A stretch of 64,000 nucleotides of DNA. Source: UBA4416 sp963422675. Lineage in GTDB: Bacteria > Bacteroidota > Bacteroidia > B-17B0 > Aurantibacillaceae. The notes under the pieces were generated by a model, which was not told the origin of the DNA, did no database searches, and saw nothing but the letters and a program-made list of their open reading frames with translations. The translations under genes and the position numbers were made by a program. Where the stretch lies: the NCBI GenBank assembly GCA_963422675.2, contig CAXVYS010000029.1, forward strand, positions 124,001-188,000, given 5' to 3'. Positions 19,078-27,994 of this stretch are shown here, piece after piece (positions within the stretch are counted from its first letter, which is position 1; the number at the start of each line of letters is the position of its first letter).

Positions 19078-19110
19078 AAAAAATCCCGCTACTCAATAGC
19101 GGGATTTTTT
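19078..19110 (+). terminator. Rho-independent terminator of mdh
   Basis: AAATCCCGCTA (19081-19091) pairs perfectly with TAGCGGGATTT (19097-19107) around a CTCAA loop, with flanking A and T runs extending the stem. It lies 17 nt after the mdh stop. Confidence 0.93.
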
Positions 19111-19230
19111 GTTTACAGGCGTTTGAGTTGGTAAAATTTATATCTTTATATAAAAGCCAGGCATTTTTTTAAGTAAATGAGGGCAATAATGCTTATTGAG
19201 TAACTATATATAATCTATAAAAATAAATAT

Positions 19231-20256
19231 ATGAATAAGGATAACCAATTTCCAACAACTAATCATACTAAGGTTGACGCTTTACCTTCGAATTTCAAGG
19301 TTGAAGACTATCAAGCTTTTTATCATTGGCTAAATGCAAAACCAGATAGTGAAATCAAAATATTTCATGATGTTAAAAGGCTAAACATAAATGATTTAAG
19401 GGAGCTTAATATAAAAATTATTGACCGTTTAAATTTGCAAGAAGTCATATCTTGTTCAACCACTGTTTCAGTTGTTCTATCTAGTCATAAAGTGTTAGAG
19501 TTTGGAAACTGGGAAAAATTTTTTAACTATGATTTCAATATTAGTCAACAAACAAAATCACTAAGCGTTATTTGGGACTTTTATATCAAGCTGCCAAATT
19601 ATCAATTGCCACAAAGACATACGTTGAAAATTAGATTAGGCTCTCATCTTAAGCCAGGAGAATTTTTTCAACTTATGTGGCAATCAGAAGATGACTTTCA
19701 GATAGAAGAAGCTGCTGCAAGTGCAGTTTGTAAAATCGATTTTATTAGTCCAATCATTAGTAATGATCTATTTGGTATAGTAAGTGGCTGGCATGAAGCT
19801 TTACCAAAGAATTTCTACACGAATAATTCGTTTAAAATTCTAAAACGACATAAAGGTAAACTTGAACAAACTATAATTTCTTTATTTTTAATAGCAGGCT
19901 CTCTTTTAATAGCAGGTGGTTTAAATTATTTAAATAGTAGATATAATTTACTCACATCAGAAAACCCTAAATTAGGTTATGGTATATTAGCAATGTTATT
20001 AGCGATTGTTGGGCTTTATATTTCATATATAATTGGAAAATTTTGGAGTGCCCGTTCAGAGAGAATGATTGAAAAAATTCAACCCTTTTTTCTTTTTACA
20101 ATTACAAAAGGTGACAATAACAAAATTGATGAGGTGAAAAACTCCAATAAAAAAGTAATAAAAAAACTTGTCAGAGAGTTTAGTTTTGCAATTTTAATTG
20201 ATATTCTTGCTGTTTTTGGTTGGAAACTATTAAAGTATTGCACCGGCATACTTTAA
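19231..20256 (+). CDS. Unknown membrane protein with cytosolic N-terminal domain
   Basis: I do not recognise a family for this 341-aa product. Residues 1-215 are soluble and include WDFYIKLPNYQLPQRHTLKI. Two TM helices follow at about 218-238 (IISLFLIAGSLLIAGGLNYL) and 250-272 (YGILAMLLAIVGLYISYIIG), then a basic linker (RSERMIEKI) and a third hydrophobic segment near the C-terminus (FSFAILIDILAVFGWKLL). The gene looks more AT-rich than its neighbours and is isolated between a strong terminator and 270 empty bases, as recently acquired accessory genes often are. The soluble sensor-plus-TM layout is compatible with a defence effector, but nothing in the sequence proves it. Confidence 0.7.
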   Translation: MNKDNQFPTTNHTKVDALPSNFKVEDYQAFYHWLNAKPDSEIKIFHDVKRLNINDLRELNIKIIDRLNLQEVISCSTTVSVVLSSHKVLEFGNWEKFFNYDFNISQQTKSLSVIWDFYIKLPNYQLPQRHTLKIRLGSHLKPGEFFQLMWQSEDDFQIEEAAASAVCKIDFISPIISNDLFGIVSGWHEALPKNFYTNNSFKILKRHKGKLEQTIISLFLIAGSLLIAGGLNYLNSRYNLLTSENPKLGYGILAMLLAIVGLYISYIIGKFWSARSERMIEKIQPFFLFTITKGDNNKIDEVKNSNKKVIKKLVREFSFAILIDILAVFGWKLLKYCTGIL

Positions 20257-20525
20257 TAAACTATATATATGCCAAATGCTAATAGGGATAGGAGGCCCTT
20301 ACGTCGCTGAGGTGACATACTAAAGATAAAAGATTGACTAAATAATAGCAGATGAGTTTCCGAGTAGTTTAGCAAATTAAAAGTACAATATATAATATTC
20401 ATATTGCTCATGTAGAGATGAAGTCAAAGCATTTGCAAATAACTTTAGCTTTGTTATACAAGTTTCGGTAAGGATGTTATTTAGAGTCGTAAGAAGTAAA
20501 GCTTGCAAAATTTAACTGAAAAGAT

Positions 20526-21293
20526 ATGGGACTATTTACAAAGAAAGAAAAAGATCCATTTGCAGACTTCCCGGCTATAGGCGGTGTGATGGCATCGAAA
20601 ATGGTAGCTGATCAAAATAAGAAAGTACTGTTTATGTACCGTGAAAAACCAATGAGGAATGAAGACAGTGGCTGGAGAATTTTTTCGGGATATGAAGACC
20701 AGGAATATGCTGATAACCCTGATAACACAGGGATATATAACCCAACTACCATTCTTAAAATAGATCCTTCTATAGAAAAACTGTTGTTAAATCCGGTTGG
20801 TTCTGCTTTCGAAAGAGAAAGTGAACATTCAGACTGGTACGAAGTAAATGACTATGAATTTCATGATGACTACCTTATAAAACAAAAGCTAACCGATAAA
20901 TGGGCCATAGAAATCAGCAATTTATTTTTAAGGAGAAAGGAACAAAATGGGGATTTGGTATATGTGGTTAAAGGAAAAACGGTCAGGTTGGCGATATGGA
21001 ATCAGGAAGGAAGAACGCGTGAGCAACTTTACAACGATCACTTGCACTTACAGGACACCCGCAGTCAACAGATTGCCCCAACCCTTGAAACCTTTGATGT
21101 AAGTGATGATCAGGTAGCACGGTTAGGATATATGATTGAAGAATCAGACGATGCTAAAAGATATAAAGTCATCTATGGCTCTTCAATGGTAGATGGCTCA
21201 GTGGTTCAGGCAGCATTTTATTTTGATAAAGATAGCGACCGGGAATGGGCATTAACAACCTGGAAGGCTATAACCGTTGAAGGGGAGTCATAA
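20526..21293 (+). CDS. DUF2185 / Imm33-like domain protein
   Basis: In this 255-aa product, residues about 15-115 contain IGGVMASKMVAD, SGWRIFSGYEDQEYADNPDN, IDPSIEKLL and PVGSAFERE..SDWYEV, the pattern of the DUF2185 (immunity protein Imm33-type) fold. Residues about 120-255 form a second domain of unknown type (KDSDREWALTTWKA near the end). DUF2185 proteins are found as immunity proteins of polymorphic toxins and as orphan proteins. No toxin gene is adjacent here. The hexapeptide transferase gene follows after 17 nt on the same strand. Confidence 0.75.
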   Translation: MGLFTKKEKDPFADFPAIGGVMASKMVADQNKKVLFMYREKPMRNEDSGWRIFSGYEDQEYADNPDNTGIYNPTTILKIDPSIEKLLLNPVGSAFERESEHSDWYEVNDYEFHDDYLIKQKLTDKWAIEISNLFLRRKEQNGDLVYVVKGKTVRLAIWNQEGRTREQLYNDHLHLQDTRSQQIAPTLETFDVSDDQVARLGYMIEESDDAKRYKVIYGSSMVDGSVVQAAFYFDKDSDREWALTTWKAITVEGES

Positions 21294-21310
21294 AAAACAC
21301 GTAAGGACAA

Positions 21311-21922
21311 ATGATACATATAGACGATTTTATAAAGGATTTCTCTTTAACGTTTTCAAATCAAAGGAATTTACAACCCTGGGATATTACAAACAAGCTC
21401 AAAGAATTCCTCGAAAATATCATCTCAACGCTTGACGATCATTATTTAATTAAAGATAAGGTAGCGATTCATAAAACCGCTATTATAGAACATGGTGCCA
21501 TTATCAAACAACCGGCAATTATTGGTGAAAATTGTTATGTAGCGGCACATGCGTATTTCAGAGAAGGTGTTTACCTTGAGAGGTCTGTGAAAATAGGACC
21601 GGGTTGTGAAATTAAGAATAGTATTATTTGTTCTGAAACGGCTATTGCTCATTTTAATTATATCGGGAATAGTATCATTGGCAGGAATGTGAATTTTGAA
21701 GCAGGTTCTATTGCGGCTAATCACTATAATGAACGAATTTCAAAGAAAATTTCAGTGCTTTATAAAACGGATATCATTGAGACCAATACTGAAAAATTTG
21801 GATCTTTAGTTGGAGACAATTCCAGGATAGGGGCGAATGCTGTATTATCTCCAGGAACAATTCTGGAAAAGAATACAATCGTTAAACGACTTGAATTAAT
21901 TGAACAAATAAAAAACGTATAA
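21311..21922 (+). CDS. Left-handed beta-helix (hexapeptide-repeat) acyltransferase-like protein
   Basis: The 203-aa protein has hexapeptide-type repeats from about residue 55 to 195 (HKTAIIEHGAIIKQPAIIG, then VGDNSRIGANAVLSPGTIL). It resembles the LpxA/LpxD/GlmU C-terminal helix. The N-terminal about 50 residues are not of the LpxA type, and there is no nucleotidyltransferase domain. It probably acylates a sugar or nucleotide-sugar, or is a structural beta-helix; substrate unknown. The cupin gene starts 2 nt after its stop, so the two are translationally coupled. Confidence 0.75.
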   Translation: MIHIDDFIKDFSLTFSNQRNLQPWDITNKLKEFLENIISTLDDHYLIKDKVAIHKTAIIEHGAIIKQPAIIGENCYVAAHAYFREGVYLERSVKIGPGCEIKNSIICSETAIAHFNYIGNSIIGRNVNFEAGSIAANHYNERISKKISVLYKTDIIETNTEKFGSLVGDNSRIGANAVLSPGTILEKNTIVKRLELIEQIKNV

Positions 21923-21924
21923 CA

Positions 21925-22269
21925 ATGAGTAATATTCCATTTCAAACCATTGACTGGACTTCTATTGAAAAAGTTGAATACAAAGGAGAAACAGGAACCG
22001 CATTTTGGCAAACCCTTCAATTTGCCGGGCTTAGAATTCGCCTGGTAGAATATACAAACGGTTATTTGGCAGACCATTGGTGCCAAAAAGGACACATTGT
22101 ACATTGTTTAGAAGGAGAATTTATAAGCGAATTAAGTACCGGTGAAAAAATAGCACTTTCAAAAGGCGGGACTTATGTGGTATCTGACGAATTGAGTTCT
22201 CATCGTTCCGTGTCTGAAAATGGGGTTAAACTGCTTATTATTGACGGAGACTTTTTGAAAAAAGATTAA
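21925..22269 (+). CDS. DHCW-motif cupin fold protein
   Basis: The 114-aa protein has the motif ADHWCQKGHIVHCLEGEF, the DHCW-type signature that gives this cupin family its name. The conserved IPFQTIDW opening and a cupin strand set (GGTYVVSDELSSHRS) are also present. His and Cys/Glu residues in the first cupin motif could bind metal. The biochemical function of the family is not known to me. It follows the hexapeptide transferase gene by 2 nt. Confidence 0.85.
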   Translation: MSNIPFQTIDWTSIEKVEYKGETGTAFWQTLQFAGLRIRLVEYTNGYLADHWCQKGHIVHCLEGEFISELSTGEKIALSKGGTYVVSDELSSHRSVSENGVKLLIIDGDFLKKD

Positions 22270-22383
22270 ATGATAGTTGGGAAATACTATCTACTAAACT
22301 TTGATGTCCTGAAATTGCTGCCACCAGTACGAACCCACAAACTAATAGTGCATGAATAGACAAATAATTTCAGGTTTTAAATT

Positions 22384-22869
22384 ATGAAAAAATATTCAGC
22401 AACACTTATAGGATTGTTATTTACTGTGATTTGCTTCCTGGCCACCCGGACTTTTATAATTCCTATTGTTACCATAATGCCTGCTGCAACGCTTCTTGAG
22501 TCTTTATTTGAGAACATTTTTGGGACAAATCCATTTGATGCAATCGGACAGAGTATCCTTATCACTTTGACAATTTTATTTCTTTTAACAACCTGGTTGT
22601 ACTATATCCTGCTTCTAAGGCAACTTAAAAAAAACAAGACAGTGAATACGTGGCTTTTTATTGCTTACCTGGTAGTTCAATTATTTATTATACACCCTTT
22701 AGGTTTTTATCTTTATATGTCAACTAATTGGAGTATGGCTAATGATGGACAATTAATGTTTGGAGTAATAGAAACATTTCCAATCAGTAGCCTGGCGTTT
22801 GTTGTATTGGGACTTCTAACGACTATCATTGCGAACCATAAACTAAAACAGTACAATCCTGTTACCTGA
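22384..22869 (+). CDS. Four-TM membrane protein, unknown
   Basis: The 161-aa product starts MKKYSATLIGLLFTVICFL and has four predicted TM helices, at about 7-38, 58-82, 94-117 and 132-155. Short basic loops (RQLKKNKT) separate them, and the C-terminus is basic (KLKQYNPVT). No family is recognised. It is 114 nt after the cupin gene and probably independently expressed. Confidence 0.7.
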   Translation: MKKYSATLIGLLFTVICFLATRTFIIPIVTIMPAATLLESLFENIFGTNPFDAIGQSILITLTILFLLTTWLYYILLLRQLKKNKTVNTWLFIAYLVVQLFIIHPLGFYLYMSTNWSMANDGQLMFGVIETFPISSLAFVVLGLLTTIIANHKLKQYNPVT

Positions 22870-22895
22870 TGCAGAATACAGGCTGATATCAACGT

Positions 22896-22926
22896 ATTGC
22901 GAAAGTCCATTAAAGATTTATCTTTG
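22896..22926 (+). promoter_or_regulatory. Promoter upstream of VOC gene
   Basis: ATTG at 22896-22899 (-33 element) is followed by 19 nt and TATCTTTG at 22919-22926, which matches the Bacteroidota -7 consensus TAnnTTTG. Transcription would start near 22932, giving a leader of about 68 nt to the gene at 23001. Confidence 0.65.
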
Positions 22927-23000
22927 CCGGCGGTATTTTTGGTAAACCACAAAAATAGTGAGCACAAACCAGTTTCACAAACAACCTCTAAAAAGAAAAC

Positions 23001-23414
23001 ATGAAGACCTTAATTCCATATATCATTATTAACGACAGGTGTGAAGAAGCATTGATTTTTTATAAAGACTGTTTTGGTGGGGACATTACTTTTATGCAAA
23101 AGTATGCAGACACCAACTATCCTGTTTCGGCAGACTTTAAACATAAAATTGCACACGCTGAATTTCGTTCCGATAACATTCATTTTTTTGCGTCAGACGG
23201 TTTTGAAGGACATAAAGCAAATAGTGGTGACTCTATTGCCATGAGCATTAATTTTGATAACCGGGATGAACAAAAAACGACGTTTAATAAAATCAAAGTC
23301 GGTGGAACGGTAACGATGGACTTCTCAGAAACATCAGCAAACTCAACACTTGCAACACTTATTGATAAATATGGAATTCACTGGTATTTGAATTTTGAGA
23401 AAGCCGAATCATAA
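23001..23414 (+). CDS. VOC family (PhnB-like glyoxalase/bleomycin-resistance fold) protein
   Basis: The 137-aa protein has the PhnB-like layout: PYIIINDRCEEALIFYKDCFGG at the start, HAEFRSDNIHFFASD in the middle, and DKYGIHWYLNF at the end. This is the 3-demethylubiquinone-9 3-methyltransferase-like subgroup of VOC proteins. Members bind small molecules, sometimes with metal, and no substrate can be assigned. It is expressed from its own promoter and ends at a hairpin shared with the converging vWA gene. Confidence 0.88.
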   Translation: MKTLIPYIIINDRCEEALIFYKDCFGGDITFMQKYADTNYPVSADFKHKIAHAEFRSDNIHFFASDGFEGHKANSGDSIAMSINFDNRDEQKTTFNKIKVGGTVTMDFSETSANSTLATLIDKYGIHWYLNFEKAES

Positions 23415-23469
23415 AAATACAGGTACCTGATCTTTTGCAAAAGTAGTTGTTTAGTGAAGTGAAATTAAT

Positions 23470-23504
23470 TTACACCTGCCGGAGTTGAAATCAGGCAGGT
23501 GTAA
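23470..23504 (+). terminator. Hairpin terminator between convergent genes
   Basis: TTACACCTGCC (23470-23480) and GGCAGGTGTAA (23494-23504) form a perfect 11-bp stem with a 13-nt loop. A T-rich tail (TTTATTTTTTTA, 23509-23520) follows on the plus strand, so it most likely ends the VOC transcript. On the minus strand the tail is less T-rich. Confidence 0.75.
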
Positions 23505-23509
23505 AACAT

Positions 23510-25477
23510 TTATTTTTTTAGCAATTCAGCCATCTCAACCAGTTTAATAAATTCTGCCCTGTAACCTTCGTCATCAGTACCTTTGGCGCTTTTAGCCATA
23601 GCAATAATGTTTTTAAAGTTAGAGTCCCCTTTGAATCTGGAATCACGCAGAACCAATCCAAATTCGGCTACAGCACAGGAGAATTTACAATTTTCGGAAG
23701 ACGAATTAAAGTCCGTTTTCTTGTCGCTCACACTATGTGTGATCAATTTTGAAGTAGATTCTTTCGGTTCTTTGTAACGGAATTTAATCGTCATAACCTC
23801 GTCGCTATTAGAGGCGGTACTTACAGTGGTTTGCTGGTATTTTAAATTGTCGATACTTGCTACCAGCTCCGAAGAACCTGCGGGAATGATTTCGTAAATG
23901 GCTGTAACCGTGTGCCCAGAGCCTAATTCACCTGCATCTTTTTTATCATCATTAAAATCTTCATTATTTAATAATCTATTTTCATAGCCTACTAAACGGT
24001 AGGCTTTTACTTTGTTTGGATTAAATTCTATTTGCAGTTTTACATCTTTGGCAATGGTTAATAAAGTACCGCCCATTTCTTTTACCAATACTTTTTTTGC
24101 TTCTAAGATATTATCAATATAAGCGTAGTTACCATTTCCTTTATCCGCTAATTGTTCCATTTTAGAATCTTTGTAATTGCCCGTTCCAAAACCTAAAACG
24201 CTTAAAAATACACCGTCTTCTCTTTGTTTTTCAATTAAACGGGTGAGCTCTCCATCGCTGCTCACTCCTACATTAAAATCGCCGTCTGTTGCTAAAATAA
24301 TACGGTTATTCCCTTTGGAAATAAAATTTTCTTTAGCTGTTTTGTAAGCTAATAAAATACCTTCACCACCGGCTGTTGAGCCACCTGCCTGTAAATTATC
24401 CAGGGCATCATAAATTTTTTCTTTGTGTTCACCTGAAGTCGATGGCAATACAACGCCAGCGGCGCCTGCATATACTACAATAGATACTTTATCCTGAGGA
24501 CGCATTTGCTCTACCAACAAACGCAAACCCGATTTTAATAATGGTAATTTATCTTCCGATTCCATAGAGCCGGAAACATCCAACAGAAACACTAAATTAT
24601 TTGCCGGTAAATGTTCCATGTCGATGTTTTTACCCTGTAAGCCAATATGAATTAAATGGTGTTTATGATCCCATGGGCATTCGGTATATTCTGTAGTGAT
24701 AGAAAACGGCTGATCATTTTTTGGTTGAGGGTAATTGTAACTGAAATAATTGATCATTTCTTCAATGCGCACAGCATCTGGCTGAGGAAGTTGTCCCTGA
24801 GTAAGGATACGGCGTACATTGCTGTAGGAAGCTTTATCCACATCAATACTAAAGGTGGATAAGGGATCTTTTTTTGAATCTTTAAATTCATTGTCGTAGA
24901 TTCTGCTGTATTCTTCAGTGTTATATTCTGCATTAGTTGTGCGGCCGCCTCTGATGGGATACTTTTCTTTTGATTTTTTATAAACGCCTCCGCTGGTTGA
25001 AGCTACTTTATTGACATTTTTAGTAGCCATGTATTGAAATTCTTCACGGGTGACTGTTGTATTCGATTTCATATCACCATCTACCACAGGCGAAGCATAA
25101 TTTGTGATAACCAATTCATCTAACTTTACACCCGCACCTACAGAGAGTTTAATATTGGTTACCGTTGTTTTATGATCTGTAATAACAACTCCTTTAATAG
25201 TTTGCTTAGTGTAGCCCACATAGGTTGCGGCAAGGTTATAAGTACCTGCAGCTATTTTATTAAAATAATAGTTTCCATTCATATCGCTTGTAGTAACAGC
25301 AACCTGAACAGAATCTTTACGATATAAAATAATATTGGCAAAAGGAATTTCTTCCATCGTTTTTGCATCTGTGATCTTACCTTGCAGAGAGCAGGTAACA
25401 GTGGATGTTTTAGGGGCTTGTTGCGCAAAGCTTAATAAGCCGGCAAACAAAAAGGTGAAGAATGAAATTTTTAACAT
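23510..25477 (-). CDS. vWA domain protein (YfbK-like) with CarboxypepD_reg N-terminus
   Basis: The 655-aa protein has a signal peptide (MLKISFFTFLFAGLLSFAQQ). A carboxypeptidase-regulatory-like domain at about 30-110 contains GKITDAKTMEEIPFANI. The YfbK_N-type segment (DNEFKDSKKDPLSTFSIDVD) lies near 195-215. A von Willebrand A domain with MIDAS DVSGSMES near 300 follows, then a YfbK C-terminal domain (AVAEFGLVLRDSRFKG) to the end. Such proteins are periplasmic or surface-attached metal-dependent binding proteins of unclear role. It is the last gene of its strand group, separated from the next upstream gene by 83 nt. Confidence 0.9.
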   Translation of the reverse strand: MLKISFFTFLFAGLLSFAQQAPKTSTVTCSLQGKITDAKTMEEIPFANIILYRKDSVQVAVTTSDMNGNYYFNKIAAGTYNLAATYVGYTKQTIKGVVITDHKTTVTNIKLSVGAGVKLDELVITNYASPVVDGDMKSNTTVTREEFQYMATKNVNKVASTSGGVYKKSKEKYPIRGGRTTNAEYNTEEYSRIYDNEFKDSKKDPLSTFSIDVDKASYSNVRRILTQGQLPQPDAVRIEEMINYFSYNYPQPKNDQPFSITTEYTECPWDHKHHLIHIGLQGKNIDMEHLPANNLVFLLDVSGSMESEDKLPLLKSGLRLLVEQMRPQDKVSIVVYAGAAGVVLPSTSGEHKEKIYDALDNLQAGGSTAGGEGILLAYKTAKENFISKGNNRIILATDGDFNVGVSSDGELTRLIEKQREDGVFLSVLGFGTGNYKDSKMEQLADKGNGNYAYIDNILEAKKVLVKEMGGTLLTIAKDVKLQIEFNPNKVKAYRLVGYENRLLNNEDFNDDKKDAGELGSGHTVTAIYEIIPAGSSELVASIDNLKYQQTTVSTASNSDEVMTIKFRYKEPKESTSKLITHSVSDKKTDFNSSSENCKFSCAVAEFGLVLRDSRFKGDSNFKNIIAMAKSAKGTDDEGYRAEFIKLVEMAELLKK

Positions 25478-25560
25478 GACTATGGGTTTTAATGGTTAAA
25501 AAACGGCGATCTGTTATTTAGACGCCGAACATTCCATTATTCCATAAATGAGTTTAAAAA

Positions 25561-25884
25561 TTATTTTGAAGGCTGTATCATTTTCCTGTAGCTCTCGTCG
25601 TTACCGGCTCTGAGCTTAATCCAGATGTTTGTACGTTTCCGCACTTTACATTCCATAGAACAGAAAAAAGGCATATCGTTGATAGAACCGGATTTAATCA
25701 ACAGCGGATTAGGTTGTTCAATATTTCTGTTTGGTTTCATAAATGAAGCAACTGTGTTGTTAGCTGAAAAATACTTAACAGGAAAAAACAAGGGAGTTGC
25801 TTTAAAAGCGGGTAAAGTAGAGGAGGTGTTTTTGTGTTGGGCAACAACGTGTTTATTTAGCCCAAACAGCAGGAGAAAGAACAT
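25561..25884 (-). CDS. Small secreted protein, unknown
   Basis: The 107-aa product starts with a short hydrophobic segment ending VVAQ, compatible with a signal peptide. It ends with a FCSMECKVRKRT..WIKLRAG segment that I recall from many small Bacteroidota hypothetical proteins. The start may lie further upstream. An antisense frame over the same bases (25625-25915) is less convincing. Confidence 0.6.
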   Translation of the reverse strand: MFFLLLFGLNKHVVAQHKNTSSTLPAFKATPLFFPVKYFSANNTVASFMKPNRNIEQPNPLLIKSGSINDMPFFCSMECKVRKRTNIWIKLRAGNDESYRKMIQPSK

Positions 25885-25974
25885 AGTAAAATATGTAAAC
25901 GGAATTTTGATATAGAAAGGTACAATAAATTAAAGGATCTTAAACTCGCTCATACGTTAAAAAAACAGATGAGT

Positions 25975-26679
25975 TTAGGGGGTTTGCACTTCGGGAGCGG
26001 GGGCTACAGCTTTTTCTTTACCACCGAATAAAAATTTAAAGCTGAATTGAAATACCAGGTTGTTTCCTTTGTTGAATGAGTAGCTCGCAAAGCCGGGTCT
26101 TATGGCGTTACGTTTAATAGCAGGTATAACCGAATTACTATATCTAAAACAAAAGCATACATTCCTCGTAAAATTATAGTCGGCACCCACTAAAACACTT
26201 ACATCGTTTGTATTATAATATTGTGCGGTATTATTTAAAGTATAATTTGAACTACCTACAACCTGCCGTTGCACCATTTTTCCATAGGAGACACCCGCTT
26301 CCAAATCAATCTTATTTATTTTTTTTCCTTTCCAGTTAAAATAAATTTGTTGCCTGATCAATACCGGAATTTCAATATAACCTAAGGCAATTTTGTAGTA
26401 ACCGTTATTCAGAGAATCAGGTGGCTGCAAACTCCCTTTGCTAATATAGTTCAACTCAAATTGTAGTAATGTTCTTTTGGCAATGCGGGTATTTACAACG
26501 CCTCCAATTGTAAATCCTATTTTATGGAAATCATTGTCAGTATCCCGTGTATCGGCACCGTCGATATCACTCACTACCAGACCTCCGCCAAAACCGGCTT
26601 TAAATGTTTGAGCGGAGGTGTTACCGCCTACAAGAAATAAAATGCAAATAAAAATATACTGTATTAATTTCATGAACAC
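25975..26679 (-). CDS. PorT-like outer-membrane beta-barrel protein
   Basis: The 234-aa product has a signal peptide (IFICILFLVGGNTSAQ) followed by FKAGFGGGLVVSDIDG, LQFELNYISKG, YIEIPVLIRQQI and an alternating strand pattern. This matches the outer-membrane beta-barrel (OMP_b-brl_2/PorT) family of small eight-stranded barrels. The C-terminus after the last strand (FSFKFLFGG) has an Ala/Pro-rich tail. PorT proper is needed for T9SS in Porphyromonas, but this family is large and the specific role cannot be read. It lies 17 nt downstream of the cysteine desulfurase gene. Confidence 0.82.
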   Translation of the reverse strand: MFMKLIQYIFICILFLVGGNTSAQTFKAGFGGGLVVSDIDGADTRDTDNDFHKIGFTIGGVVNTRIAKRTLLQFELNYISKGSLQPPDSLNNGYYKIALGYIEIPVLIRQQIYFNWKGKKINKIDLEAGVSYGKMVQRQVVGSSNYTLNNTAQYYNTNDVSVLVGADYNFTRNVCFCFRYSNSVIPAIKRNAIRPGFASYSFNKGNNLVFQFSFKFLFGGKEKAVAPAPEVQTP

Positions 26680-26696
26680 CGGTTTAAATGAATGGC

Positions 26697-27824
26697 CTAT
26701 GCCATCATCCCTTTTAATTTTTCAAGGGTATAATCTATTTCTTCTTTGGTAGAATATTTACAAAACGAAAAACGAACAGAAGCACGTGTCTGATCCGCAC
26801 CAATGCCTCTCAATACATGCGAGCCCTGGTTACTTCCACTGCTACAGGCACTTCCGCCACTTGCCATAATGCCGGCAATGTCTAAATTAAACAACATCAT
26901 TTCCGCATCAGCATGTGCCGGGAAACAACAATTTAAAACGGTGTATAAACTTGTATCATTAGCGGTTTCTCCATTAAAAGAAACACCGGGAATCGTTTTT
27001 TCCAGTTGTTCTTTCATGTAATTTTTTAAGCCCTGTATATGTGTAATATGCTGATCCATTTCGTTATAGCATATTTCCAACGCTTTTGCCAGGCCAACAA
27101 TTCCGTGAGTGTTTTCCGTACCGCCACGCATGTTACGTTCCTGAGCGCCACCATAAATCATCGGTTGTACTTTAATGTTATGATTCACATATAAAAAGCC
27201 CACACCTTTTGGTCCGTGGAATTTATGAGCAGCACAGGTCACAAAATGCACTTTTATTTTTTGAAGATCCATTGGGTAATGCCCCATGGTTTGTACAGTA
27301 TCGCTATGAAATACCGCATCGTATTTTGCACAGATCTCACCTACTTTTTCCAATGGAAGTAAGGTGCCGATTTCATTATTGGCATGCATTAAACTTACCA
27401 ACGTTCTTTCATTGGTTTTTAATAATTCCTCTAAATGATTAAGGTCAACATTTCCTTTTGCATCTAAATTCACCCAGCTAAGTTTTATTTTACCTTGTTT
27501 CTCTAACTCACGCAAGGTGGTTTCTACCGCGTGATGCTCAATTTTACTGGTAATCGCATGCTTTATTCCTAAAGATTGGATACTTTGATTAATGGCCATA
27601 TTATCGGCTTCGGTTCCTCCTGAAGTAAAAAATATTTCAGCCGGACTTACGTTCAATAATTTAGATACTGTTTTACGGGCAACTTCAATAGCAGAACGTG
27701 TTTTTCTTCCGAAGGCATGTATGGAAGACGGGTTACCGTATTCTTCTTTCATATAGGGCAACATAGCTTCAAGTACTTGGTCGTCTAATCGGGTAGTTGC
27801 GGCGTTATCTAGGTATACTTTCAT
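26697..27824 (-). CDS. Cysteine desulfurase (NifS/IscS class V aminotransferase)
   Basis: The 375-aa protein shows the NifS/IscS pattern. The N-terminus is YLDNAATTRLD, the SGGTEADN motif is at about 68-75, and the PLP-binding region is AHKFHGPKG (Lys201). The substrate Cys is in GGSACSSGSNQ (Cys327), and a RASVRFSF motif lies near the end. The protein removes sulfur from cysteine for Fe-S cluster and tRNA thiolation pathways. The ASGGSACSSG loop is the long class I type. No iscU or suf genes adjoin. Confidence 0.95.
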   Translation of the reverse strand: MKVYLDNAATTRLDDQVLEAMLPYMKEEYGNPSSIHAFGRKTRSAIEVARKTVSKLLNVSPAEIFFTSGGTEADNMAINQSIQSLGIKHAITSKIEHHAVETTLRELEKQGKIKLSWVNLDAKGNVDLNHLEELLKTNERTLVSLMHANNEIGTLLPLEKVGEICAKYDAVFHSDTVQTMGHYPMDLQKIKVHFVTCAAHKFHGPKGVGFLYVNHNIKVQPMIYGGAQERNMRGGTENTHGIVGLAKALEICYNEMDQHITHIQGLKNYMKEQLEKTIPGVSFNGETANDTSLYTVLNCCFPAHADAEMMLFNLDIAGIMASGGSACSSGSNQGSHVLRGIGADQTRASVRFSFCKYSTKEEIDYTLEKLKGMMA

Positions 27825-27844
27825 TTTCTTAATTGGTTTAATTC

Positions 27845-27897
27845 TGTCTGTTGACAGGCAGGCGCAAAGTTCGCAAAGTTTTCATGCAAAGTTCGCA
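27845..27897. repeat. Short direct repeats and hairpin
   Basis: CTGTC-TGTT-GACAG forms a hairpin at 27845-27858. GCAAAGTTCGCA then occurs twice, at 27864-27875 and 27886-27897, with a partial GCAAAGTT copy between. It resembles GCAAAGTTCGC-type dispersed repeats of Bacteroidota intergenic DNA. No coding potential is seen. Confidence 0.55.
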
Positions 27898-27946
27898 GAG
27901 AGTTCTTTTATTTTCGTTTATTATTGTACTTCTGATGGTAATCTTA

Positions 27947-27989
27947 CTTTGTCTCCCCGGTCCAAAGGGTCAGGAGAGTTGAGACAAAG
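27947..27989. repeat. 9-bp hairpin between glmM and cysteine desulfurase genes
   Basis: CTTTGTCTC (27947-27955) and GAGACAAAG (27981-27989) form a 9-bp stem with a 25-nt loop that can pair further (CTCC/GGAG). It lies 6 nt after the mutase stop. The tail on the minus strand is not T-rich, so a terminator role is uncertain. Confidence 0.5.
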
Positions 27990-27994
27990 CCAAA

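Noticed and set aside
20446..20453. TAGCTTTG as a promoter -7 box for the 20526 gene
   Set aside because: It matches TAnnTTTG but has no -33 partner, and such 8-mers occur by chance about every 1-2 kb in AT-rich DNA.
25625..25915. Plus-strand 96-aa frame opposite the small secreted protein
   Set aside because: The minus-strand frame has a signal peptide and a recognisable C-terminal segment; the plus-strand one has neither.
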